NCBI GenBank assembly: GCA_946479895.1
Contig: CAMLHT010000037.1
Location: forward strand, 1 to 19,683
From: an uncultured Gemmatimonadota bacterium
GTDB lineage: Bacteria > Gemmatimonadota > Gemmatimonadetes > Gemmatimonadales > Gemmatimonadaceae
Reading direction: 5' to 3'
DNA: 19,683 bases
Below the pieces are notes generated by a model, which saw only the letters and a program-made list of their open reading frames with translations, ran no database searches and had not been told where the DNA came from. This document shows positions 13,634-19,683 of this stretch, in pieces. A program made the translations under genes and the position numbers. Positions within the stretch are counted from its first letter, which is position 1. Each line of letters begins with the position of its first letter.

Positions 13634-14485
13634 GTGAAGAGAATTCTTTCAGCCTTCCTGTGTCTCTGCGCCATCGCCGGCGCCGACGGTCAGTCTCTCC
13701 GGGGGTCCCGGGCCAGCGTGCAGAAGATGTACACGCGCGCCGTGCTGAACGATCTCGACTTCTTCAGCACGTCGAAGGGGATCTACGAGTCGGTTCGTGA
13801 CGGCGAGCTGGTGATGATCAGCATCACCATGGACCTGACCCTCGACAAGGTCTCGTACCCGTTCGTGCTGCCCCGCACGCGTGATGTGCTCAACGTGTTC
13901 GCGAAGAAATACCACGACGCCTGTGGCGAGCGCCTCACCGTGACGAGCGCGGCCCGCCCGCGGCGGGAGCAGCCGCGGAACGCCTCCCCGCAGTCGGTGC
14001 ATCCGACGGGCATGGCGGTGGACTTCCGGAGGCCTTCGGGGAACTGCCTGACCTTCATGCGCAACGAGCTCGTCCTGCTGGAGCGGCAGGGAATTCTCGA
14101 GGCGACCGAGGAGCGACACCCCGTGCATTTTCACGTCGCGGTCCTCCAGCGCGGCAAGTTCGCTCCCGCCGCGCCTGTAATCGCCGCGGCCAGCTCGGCC
14201 ACCGCGCCGAAGGTGCCGGCGGCCACCGTGGTTGCCGAAGCGAAAACCGTCGTGGCCGACTCGGCCCACGGGGCGATCGGGAAACCGATGACGCCCGCCC
14301 CGGAGACGAGCCGGAAGACGGCCGCGCCCGCCGCGTCCACGAAATCGCGGAGTTATGCCGTAAGGAAAGGCGACACGCTTTCGGGGATCGCAAAGCGATT
14401 CGGCCTCACGGTGGCCAGGCTCAAGACCCTCAACGGCCTCACGAGCTCGGCCATTCGGCCCGGTCAGAAGCTGCGGATCGGATGA
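13634..14485 (+). CDS. Secreted DUF5715/M15-like protein with C-terminal LysM
   Basis: The 283-residue protein begins with a signal peptide (MKRILSAFLCLCAIAGADG). Residues 100-170 carry a VanY/M15-like zinc signature: S121-x-H123-x-x-G126-x-A128-x-D130 in SVHPTGMAVDF, and E159/E160 followed by H165-F-H167 in EERHPVHFHVAV. A Pro/Ala-rich linker (about 172-238) leads to one LysM domain at about 239-282 (YAVRKGDTLSGIAKRFG to IRPGQKLRIG), which binds peptidoglycan. I recognise the catalytic-like region as the DUF5715 type. By homology of the zinc motif I infer a cell-wall peptidase, perhaps a D,D-carboxypeptidase or endopeptidase; activity is unproven. GTG at 13634 is the first possible start, with AGGAGG just upstream. 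A stem-loop follows directly after the stop. Confidence 0.75.
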   Translation: MKRILSAFLCLCAIAGADGQSLRGSRASVQKMYTRAVLNDLDFFSTSKGIYESVRDGELVMISITMDLTLDKVSYPFVLPRTRDVLNVFAKKYHDACGERLTVTSAARPRREQPRNASPQSVHPTGMAVDFRRPSGNCLTFMRNELVLLERQGILEATEERHPVHFHVAVLQRGKFAPAAPVIAAASSATAPKVPAATVVAEAKTVVADSAHGAIGKPMTPAPETSRKTAAPAASTKSRSYAVRKGDTLSGIAKRFGLTVARLKTLNGLTSSAIRPGQKLRIG

Positions 14486-14506
14486 GTCAGCGGCCTTGCC
14501 GCTGAC
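14486..14506 (+). repeat. Perfect 8-bp stem-loop after the LysM gene
   Basis: GTCAGCGG (14486-14493) and CCGCTGAC (14499-14506) enclose the loop CCTTG. The stem starts on the base after the TGA stop. It lacks a T-tract, so it may be a 3' stabilising hairpin, a weak or Rho-assisted terminator, or a structure before the next gene's ATG, which is 15 bases further on. Confidence 0.5.
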
Positions 14507-14521
14507 GCCGTAAGATTGCCG

Positions 14522-15262
14522 ATGCCCTTCGACCTGAGGTCTTTCGAGCTCACCGACACCATCCGGTGCGGCACCGAGCTGCGAAGGATCATCGAGCGCT
14601 CGCCGTGCCTCGAGGTCGCCGCGCAGTCCATCTGCGAGATGCTGTTCGACTCGCTCGAGGACGGCCGGGACGGAGCCCGCGCCTGCGCGCTCGTGCGGAC
14701 GTACAAGACGCACTCTTTCAACAAGCTCCCGCCCGACCTGCAGGGATTCGCGCGGAACGCCCTCAAACGAAAGCCGAGCAGTCCATCGGTGAAGTGTCTT
14801 ACGCTGCTGGGAACCGCGGGCGTGCGGCCGGAGTGGAACAGCCGGCTGCGGTCCCTCAGTCACCAGGCGATCCCGCTCGAGAGCGTGGAGATGGTGGACC
14901 AGGCGCCGATGGTCTCGCAGCTCATCCGTCAGCTTGGGCTCGACGTTTCCACCGTGATCCAGCCGACGCCGGCCATCCTTGGCCAGATGGAGGGAAAGTC
15001 CTATGGCGTCTTCTACGTGCCGCGCGCCGCGGGCAGTCCGTACATCCCGGCCCAGGACGATTTCGTGTTGCGCGAGCGGGTCCAGTCCGTGGTGGGCTTT
15101 GGTGGCCTGCTGCGGAACGGGGAAATGATGGCCACGATCATCTTCTCGCGGGCACCCATTTCCGAGGAAACGGCCGCCCGGTTCCGCACCCTGGCGCTGG
15201 ACATCCGGGCCGCCCTTTTCGGCGCGGGGGACATTCCGACCTTCCAGTCCGAGCTGGAGTAA
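14522..15262 (+). CDS. Conserved cytoplasmic protein, GAF-like sensory module (putative)
   Basis: The 246-residue protein starts at ATG 14522 (MPFDLRSFEL); a TTG two codons earlier is less likely. It has no signal peptide or membrane segment. Recognisable stretches are SPCLEVAAQSICEMLFDSL, CALVRTYKTHSFNKLPPDLQGFA, CLTLLGTAGVRPEWNSR, SHQAIPL and SPYIPAQDDFVLRERVQSVVGFGGLLRNGEMM split along its length. From memory, this pattern occurs as a free protein and as a GAF-like N-terminal region in PAS or histidine-kinase proteins, suggesting ligand sensing. Here it stands alone, with no kinase or output domain. It lies 49 bases before the sigma factor start and might feed into that system; this is positional inference only. 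I do not know its ligand. Confidence 0.6.
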   Translation: MPFDLRSFELTDTIRCGTELRRIIERSPCLEVAAQSICEMLFDSLEDGRDGARACALVRTYKTHSFNKLPPDLQGFARNALKRKPSSPSVKCLTLLGTAGVRPEWNSRLRSLSHQAIPLESVEMVDQAPMVSQLIRQLGLDVSTVIQPTPAILGQMEGKSYGVFYVPRAAGSPYIPAQDDFVLRERVQSVVGFGGLLRNGEMMATIIFSRAPISEETAARFRTLALDIRAALFGAGDIPTFQSELE

Positions 15263-15311
15263 ACCGGACGGGGCTTCGCGACGTCTGAGGATTGTGCTTC
15301 CACTTCGCCTG

Positions 15312-15890
15312 ATGTCAGAGCCGGACGACCGGTCCGACCTGCCGACGCTGATCAGCGGCGCGCAGGCCGGCGACCGCGGGGCGTTCACCAGGCTCGCGGA
15401 GCTGGTCCAGCAGCGCGTGCGGGGTTGGGCGGCGTCGTTCACCGACGATTCCGACGACGCCGAGGACGTGACGCAGGACGTGCTGATCCTCGTGCACCGG
15501 CGGCTGCCGCAGTTCGAGGGCAAGAGCCGCTTCTCGACCTGGCTGTACACGATCACCCGCAACGTCGCCCTCGACCGCCGGCGCCGGGTCAAGCGCCGCG
15601 AGCGCCGGCTGGAGACCATGGACGCGCCGGCCGGATTCGTGGAGATCCGCGACGAGCTCGACGAGTCGACGCTCAGCTCGCTCGTGCTCCGCTACTTCGA
15701 CGAGCTGCCCGCGCGCCAGCGTGAGGTATTCGAGCTCTCCGATATCCATGGCCTCAGCGCGCCGGAAGTCGCGGCGCGGCTGGGGATGAAGGCCGTCACC
15801 GTGCGCGCCAACCTCTTCAAGGCGCGCCGCACGATCCGCCAGCGCATGCTGGAGCACCATTCGAAGCTGCTCGAGGAGTATCGCTCATGA
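15312..15890 (+). CDS. ECF-type RNA polymerase sigma factor
   Basis: The 192-residue product has sigma region 2 (about 25-95) with DAEDVTQDVLI (49-59) and FSTWLYTITRNVALD (74-88), and region 4 (about 119-178) with LPARQREVFELSDIHGLSAPEVAARLG and the helix-turn-helix at about 147-172. No region 3 lies between, as expected for extracytoplasmic-function sigma factors. It would direct RNA polymerase to a stress or envelope regulon. I chose ATG 15312, which puts a short acidic leader before region 2. A GTG at 15294, preceded by GAGGA three bases closer than usual, is also possible and adds six residues. Its stop overlaps the anti-sigma gene by four bases (ATGA). Confidence 0.9.
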   Translation: MSEPDDRSDLPTLISGAQAGDRGAFTRLAELVQQRVRGWAASFTDDSDDAEDVTQDVLILVHRRLPQFEGKSRFSTWLYTITRNVALDRRRRVKRRERRLETMDAPAGFVEIRDELDESTLSSLVLRYFDELPARQREVFELSDIHGLSAPEVAARLGMKAVTVRANLFKARRTIRQRMLEHHSKLLEEYRS

Positions 15891-16459
15891 ACTGCACAGA
15901 CGCGCGACACGCCATCCTCGTGGTCGACCCCGCCGCGCTCCAGGGTCGCACCGATCCGGTCCTGCGCCGGCATCTCGAGGGGTGCCCCGAGTGCGCCGCG
16001 GCTGCCGATCACGTCGTCGCGGATTTCTCCAGGCTTCGCGCCGCGCTCCTCGCGCGCGGGAATCGCCCGGTGGCACGCCCGCGCCGCGCCCCGCAGCGGG
16101 TGGTGATGTCCCTCGTGCCGGTGGCGCTGGCCGCCGAGCTGGCGCTCTTTGCGTTCCTCGGGAATCGCGATGCGGTCAACCCGATCCTCGACCGGCCGAT
16201 CATCGACGATACCGTGACGACCCTCCTGCCGGTGGTGGTCCACACCGAGGTCGACACGGGCGAGGTCGGACGGGTGATGACGGCATCCACGGCCGGTGAC
16301 AGCGCCGCCCGGGCGGATTCGGTCTGCCGTGCCGCGGCCCGGGCCGCCGCGGCAGAGCGCGCCCGCGTCGTGGCCGTCACCCACACCCGCCGGGCATCCG
16401 CGACGGCGCCGAAAGCGCGGGCATCCATGGTTTGCGTGGCGAAGGGCGATACCCTCTGA
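15887..16459 (+). CDS. Membrane-bound zinc-finger anti-sigma factor
   Basis: The 190-residue protein has an N-terminal ZAS motif, H29-x3-C33-x2-C36 in RRHLEGCPEC, with further possible ligand Cys3. One membrane segment follows at about 72-91 (VVMSLVPVALAAELALFAFL), interrupted by Glu84. The remaining ~98 residues would be outside the membrane and are Ala/Arg/Thr-rich. This is the usual design of an anti-sigma factor that holds its ECF sigma at the membrane until an envelope signal releases it. The start overlaps the sigma stop (ATGA), indicating coupled, near-equimolar synthesis. The C-terminus ends abruptly (VCVAKGDTL) with no recognised sensory domain, so the inducing signal is unknown. Confidence 0.82.
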   Translation: MNCTDARHAILVVDPAALQGRTDPVLRRHLEGCPECAAAADHVVADFSRLRAALLARGNRPVARPRRAPQRVVMSLVPVALAAELALFAFLGNRDAVNPILDRPIIDDTVTTLLPVVVHTEVDTGEVGRVMTASTAGDSAARADSVCRAAARAAAAERARVVAVTHTRRASATAPKARASMVCVAKGDTL

Positions 16460-16524
16460 TTTTCTGATGAAGGGGGATTCGCCATAGCGCTGCCCCGCTG
16501 GTAGCTTTTCTGGCCCAACCCCAA

Positions 16525-16543
16525 CCGCCCACAGGGCGGGGAG
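16525..16543 (+). promoter_or_regulatory. Hairpin adjoining the ribosome-binding site of the S9 peptidase gene
   Basis: CCGCCC (16525-16530) and GGGCGG (16534-16539) form a 6-bp GC stem with loop ACA. The right arm overlaps GGGGAG at 16538-16543, the Shine-Dalgarno candidate eight bases before the ATG at 16552. Pairing would partly hide the ribosome-binding site. The 92-base gap also holds a weak -10-like TAGCTT at 16502-16507; I see no firm promoter. Confidence 0.4.
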
Positions 16544-16551
16544 CAGAAGCC

Positions 16552-19500
16552 ATGAGAGCAGCCATCCGCTCACTCCTGGCTGTCGCCGCGTTGTCGACTC
16601 TCGCGCAGGCACAGCCGGTCCAGCAAGCCTCGAACACCCGCCACCCCATCACCACGGCCGACATCAGGGCGTGGAATGCGATGCGCGGCGCCACGCTGTC
16701 GAACGACGGCAAATGGTTCGCCTACGTCATCGGGCCGGCCGACAGCAACGCGACGCTCGTCGTGAAGAGCACCGTCGACGCCTCGAAGGAGACGAAGTAC
16801 CCGGTCGGCGGCACCGGCGGCGGGACGTTCACGATCTCCGGCGACTCCCGGTGGATCGGCTTCCTGGCCGCTCCTCCCCGTCCGGCGAACGCGGCGAACG
16901 GCCGTGGCGGCCGCGGCGCGGGTGGCGCGGCCCCGGCCGGCAACCAGTCCAGCGCGAGCGCGCGGAACAAGTTCGTCCTTGTGAACCTCGCGACCGGCGA
17001 GAAGAAGGAGTTCGAGCGGATCCGCAGCTTCCAGTTCAATGGCGACACGCCGACCTGGATCGCGCTCCAGGGCTACGGCGCCGGGGCGCCCGCGTCGACC
17101 GAAGCGAACGACGGCGGTCGCGGTGGCCGGGGCGGCGCGCCCGGTGGAGGCGCGGCGAACGTCCAGCCGGGTGACCTCAACCTGTATCGCATCGCCACCG
17201 GCGAGATCGTCAACATCGGCAACGTCGGCGAGTTCGGCTTCGATGACGAGGGCAGCTACCTGGCGTACACCACCGAGACACCGGACATGATCGGCAACGG
17301 CGTCCAGATCCGGAACCTGAAGACGGACGTCAGCCGTTCGTTCGATTCCGATCGCGCGCTCTACCGCCGCCTGACGTGGAACGACAGCCTCGACGCGCTC
17401 GCCGTGCTGCGTGGCGTCGTCGACACCGTCCGCCGCGACACGCTCTTCTCGGTCGTGACCTTCACGGCGTTCGACGCCAGCGGCCCGACGAAGAAGATGG
17501 TGTTCAACCCGGCGGAGCATGCGGACTTCCCGAAGGACATGAAGATCGCCGTCGCTCGCGCGCCGCGCTTCTCGGCCGACATGCAGGCGATCTTCTTCGG
17601 CGTCCGCGCCGCGAACAAGCCGCCGGCCGGCGGCCGCGGCATGGTGGCGGGCAACAACCCCTCGGTGGTCCAGGCCGGCGCGCCGGGTGCCGGCGGCAAC
17701 GTCGATCCGACACCGGGCGCGGGCCGCGGCGCGGCTCCGCCGGCCGACGATCCGTCGCTCGTGATGTGGCACTCGAAGGACTCGCGCCTCCAGTGGCAGC
17801 AGATCGTCCAGGAGCAGAACGACCGCAACTTCAACTACCTCACGGAATACCGCATCCCGGAGAACAAGGTCATCCAGCTCGTGACCGATGACCTGCGCAC
17901 GGTGAACATCACCTCCGGCGACCGGAACGCCTACGGGATCGACACGCGCGAGTACGAGGCCGGCGCCGTGACGACCGGCCGCAACTTCGCCGACGTCTAT
18001 CAGGTGGATCTCAGGACCGGCGCCCGGAAGCTCCTGTTCCGGAAGCAGCCCACCACGAACACGCTGCTCCGCTCGTCGCCCAACGGCCAGCGCGCGCTCT
18101 ACTGGGGCACCGACGGCCACTGGTGGGTGCACGACTTCGCCACCGGGACGCAGAAGAACATCACGAAGGCCGTCACGGCCACGTCGTTCGTGGACGTCGA
18201 GGACGACCACAACAACGTCAATCCCCCGTCGTATCAGGCGCTCGGCTGGTCGAAGGACAACGCGAGCGTCCTGCTGTCGGATGGCTGGGACATCTGGAAG
18301 GTCCCGGTGGACGGCGGCGCCGCGGTGAACCTCACCGTGAACGGCAAGAAGGACCAGATCCGGTACCGCAACATCAACACGACGTGGACGTTGCCGGCTG
18401 GCCGCCGCCCGGCGTCGGTCGTCACCGGCGGGATCGACCTCGCGAAGCCGCTGTACGTGAACACCTACGGCGAGTGGACGAAGAAGGAAGGCGTCTCGCG
18501 CATCGAGCCGAACAAGGCCGGCGCGACGGCCATCTTCTTCGAGCCGGCCAGCTTCAACGTGCAGAAGGCGCGTGACGCCGAGACGTACGTGATGACGCGG
18601 CAGACGTTCACGGAATATCCGAACTACTGGCTCGCGGGTCCGGACCTCAAGCCGGCGCGCCAGCTCACCGACGCCAATCCCCAGATGAAGGAGATCGCCT
18701 GGTCGAGCGGCACGAAGCTCATCGACTACGTGAGCGACAAGGGGGACAAGCTCCAGGCGGCGATGTACCTCCCGGCGAACTACGACCCGTCGAAGAAGTA
18801 CCCGATGCTGGTGACGATCTACGAGAAGCGGTCGCAGGGCCTGAACCGCTTCGTGAGCCCGAGCGAGACGCGGGCGCCGGATCCGTCGCAGTACACGAGC
18901 AACGGCTACATCGTGCTCGATCCGGACATCGTCTACAAGATCAACGATCCGGGGATGTCCGCGGTGTGGTGCGTGATCCCGGCCGTGAAGGCGGCGATCG
19001 CCACCGGCAGCGTCGACGAGAAGAAGATCGGCCTCTGGGGCCATTCATGGGGCGGCTACCAGACGGCGTTCCTCGTCACGCAGACCGACATCTTCTCGGC
19101 GGCCATCGCCGGCGCGCCGCTCACGAACATGGTGAGCATGTACGGCTCGGTGTACTGGAACACGGGAAGCACGGACGCCGGCATCTTCGAGTCGAGCCAG
19201 GGCCGCTTCAAGGGCAGCTTCATCGAGAACCACGAGGCGTACATCCGCAACTCGCCGGTCTTCTTCGCCGACAAGGTGAAGACCCCGCTCATCATCCTGC
19301 ACAACGACAAGGATGGCGCCGTGGACTTCAACCAGGGCATCACGTACTTCAACACCCTGGTGAACCAGAAGAAGGACGTGATCCTGCTCGAGTACATGGG
19401 CGAGAATCACGGCCTCGCGCGCCCGGCGAACCAGAAGGACTACGCGGGGCGGATGAAGGAGTTCTTCGACTACCACCTGACCGGGAAGCCGGCGGCGGAC

Positions 19501-19599
19501 TGGATCAAGAACGGGGTGCCGCGGCTCAAGATGGACGAGCACCTGCTGGAGAGAAAGAACGCGGCGGATTCGACGGCCAGGAGGGTGATCGTCCCGTGA
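16552..19599 (+). CDS. Secreted prolyl-oligopeptidase-family (S9) serine peptidase
   Basis: The 1015-residue protein has a signal peptide (MRAAIRSLLAVAALSTLAQA-Q). Most of the N-terminal two thirds is beta-propeller-like, with repeated short strands such as GDSRWIGFLAA, DEGSYLAYTT and SKDNASVLLSDGWDIWKV. The C-terminal alpha/beta-hydrolase domain (about 735-990) has the full triad: Ser832 in GHSWGGYQT, Asp921 in NDKDGAVDF, His953 in ENHGL. It should cleave oligopeptides in the periplasm or outside the cell. It is longer than the usual 650-750 residues, partly from three Gly/Arg/Ala-rich insertions near residues 107-137, 178-204 and 355-402, probably surface loops. It starts 92 bases after the anti-sigma gene, behind a hairpin that overlaps the GGGGAG ribosome site. 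Regulation by the adjacent sigma factor is possible but not shown. Confidence 0.9.
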   Translation: MRAAIRSLLAVAALSTLAQAQPVQQASNTRHPITTADIRAWNAMRGATLSNDGKWFAYVIGPADSNATLVVKSTVDASKETKYPVGGTGGGTFTISGDSRWIGFLAAPPRPANAANGRGGRGAGGAAPAGNQSSASARNKFVLVNLATGEKKEFERIRSFQFNGDTPTWIALQGYGAGAPASTEANDGGRGGRGGAPGGGAANVQPGDLNLYRIATGEIVNIGNVGEFGFDDEGSYLAYTTETPDMIGNGVQIRNLKTDVSRSFDSDRALYRRLTWNDSLDALAVLRGVVDTVRRDTLFSVVTFTAFDASGPTKKMVFNPAEHADFPKDMKIAVARAPRFSADMQAIFFGVRAANKPPAGGRGMVAGNNPSVVQAGAPGAGGNVDPTPGAGRGAAPPADDPSLVMWHSKDSRLQWQQIVQEQNDRNFNYLTEYRIPENKVIQLVTDDLRTVNITSGDRNAYGIDTREYEAGAVTTGRNFADVYQVDLRTGARKLLFRKQPTTNTLLRSSPNGQRALYWGTDGHWWVHDFATGTQKNITKAVTATSFVDVEDDHNNVNPPSYQALGWSKDNASVLLSDGWDIWKVPVDGGAAVNLTVNGKKDQIRYRNINTTWTLPAGRRPASVVTGGIDLAKPLYVNTYGEWTKKEGVSRIEPNKAGATAIFFEPASFNVQKARDAETYVMTRQTFTEYPNYWLAGPDLKPARQLTDANPQMKEIAWSSGTKLIDYVSDKGDKLQAAMYLPANYDPSKKYPMLVTIYEKRSQGLNRFVSPSETRAPDPSQYTSNGYIVLDPDIVYKINDPGMSAVWCVIPAVKAAIATGSVDEKKIGLWGHSWGGYQTAFLVTQTDIFSAAIAGAPLTNMVSMYGSVYWNTGSTDAGIFESSQGRFKGSFIENHEAYIRNSPVFFADKVKTPLIILHNDKDGAVDFNQGITYFNTLVNQKKDVILLEYMGENHGLARPANQKDYAGRMKEFFDYHLTGKPAADWIKNGVPRLKMDEHLLERKNAADSTARRVIVP

Positions 19600-19635
19600 T
19601 CTGGCAGCTCTAGGTTTTCAGGAAGGGCATTTTAC

Positions 19636-19675
19636 CGCAGAGGATCGCGGAGGAACGCAGAGGCTCGCAGAGGAT
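19636..19675. repeat. Tandem repeat of four 10-bp units
   Basis: The units are CGCAGAGGAT, CGCGGAGGAA, CGCAGAGGCT and CGCAGAGGAT, from 19636 to 19675, each differing from the first at two positions or fewer. They start 36 bases after the S9 peptidase stop and may continue past the window's right edge. Similar CGCAGAGG-type strings are dispersed between genes in several bacterial phyla, from memory. There is no T-tract or long dyad, so it does not look like a terminator. Confidence 0.6.
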
Positions 19676-19683
19676 GGCGATGG

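Noticed and set aside
16420..16459. Anti-sigma C-terminus ending in KGDTL, as if a LysM domain were cut off
   Set aside because: The bases after the stop, read in any frame, do not continue a LysM domain, so a nonsense or frameshift mutation is not supported. The resemblance is five residues and is probably chance.
16570..19044. 824-codon open frame on the minus strand opposite the S9 peptidase
   Set aside because: It is rich in Arg, Val, Asp and His with no motif. The opposite strand encodes a complete signal peptide, propeller and catalytic triad.

Overview
The window is one contiguous piece of a GC-rich bacterial chromosome with dense, mostly functional coding. I count 15 protein genes, one of them a 3' fragment, and see no tRNA, rRNA, CRISPR array, transposase or phage gene. 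GTG and TTG starts are frequent, Shine-Dalgarno sequences are often absent, secreted enzymes carry Gly/Arg-rich insertions, and short GC-rich dispersed repeats sit between genes. Together with the long-form IspH, this suggests an uncultivated soil-type lineage such as Acidobacteriota or Gemmatimonadota. That placement is inference from general style; no marker gene settles it.

Layout. 1-830: the end of a 6-phosphofructokinase, an untranscribed-looking gap with a short direct repeat and promoter-like sites, a small secreted protein and a strong terminator. 846-3596: a large DEAH-type helicase with a disordered Arg/Ser/Gly tail. 3605-4822 (minus strand): a GNAT acetyltransferase overlapping an upstream CGNR zinc-finger regulator; a 26-bp palindrome separates the acetyltransferase from the convergent helicase. 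4977-7939: inosine/xanthosine triphosphatase (yjjX), convergent with soluble transhydrogenase (sthA), which follows an S66 LD-carboxypeptidase on the minus strand. 7981-11818 (plus strand): ispH, a GDSL-like protein coupled to it, a dispersed-repeat spacer, an XdhC-family protein, and an unusual fusion of a SufU/IscU-type Fe-S scaffold with a MocA/MobA-type nucleotidyltransferase. 11866-13572: a secreted gamma-glutamyltransferase. 13634-16459: a secreted LysM protein with an M15/VanY-like zinc signature, a cytoplasmic GAF-like protein, and an ECF sigma factor with an overlapping membrane anti-sigma factor. 16552-19599: a secreted S9 prolyl-oligopeptidase-family peptidase, followed by a 10-bp-period tandem repeat.

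How the genes may work together. The clearest functional unit is XdhC plus the SufU-MocA fusion. XdhC proteins handle and insert molybdenum cofactor, MocA adds CMP to it, and SufU/IscU builds Fe-S clusters. Molybdenum hydroxylases of the xanthine/CO dehydrogenase family need both cofactors, so this looks like a compact maturation unit, although no hydroxylase subunits are in the window. The remaining genes fall into cell-wall and peptide turnover (LD-carboxypeptidase, LysM/M15-like protein, gamma-glutamyltransferase, S9 peptidase), envelope signalling (sigma and anti-sigma), and housekeeping metabolism (pfk, sthA, yjjX, ispH). The SufU-MocA fusion is the best candidate for something little described.
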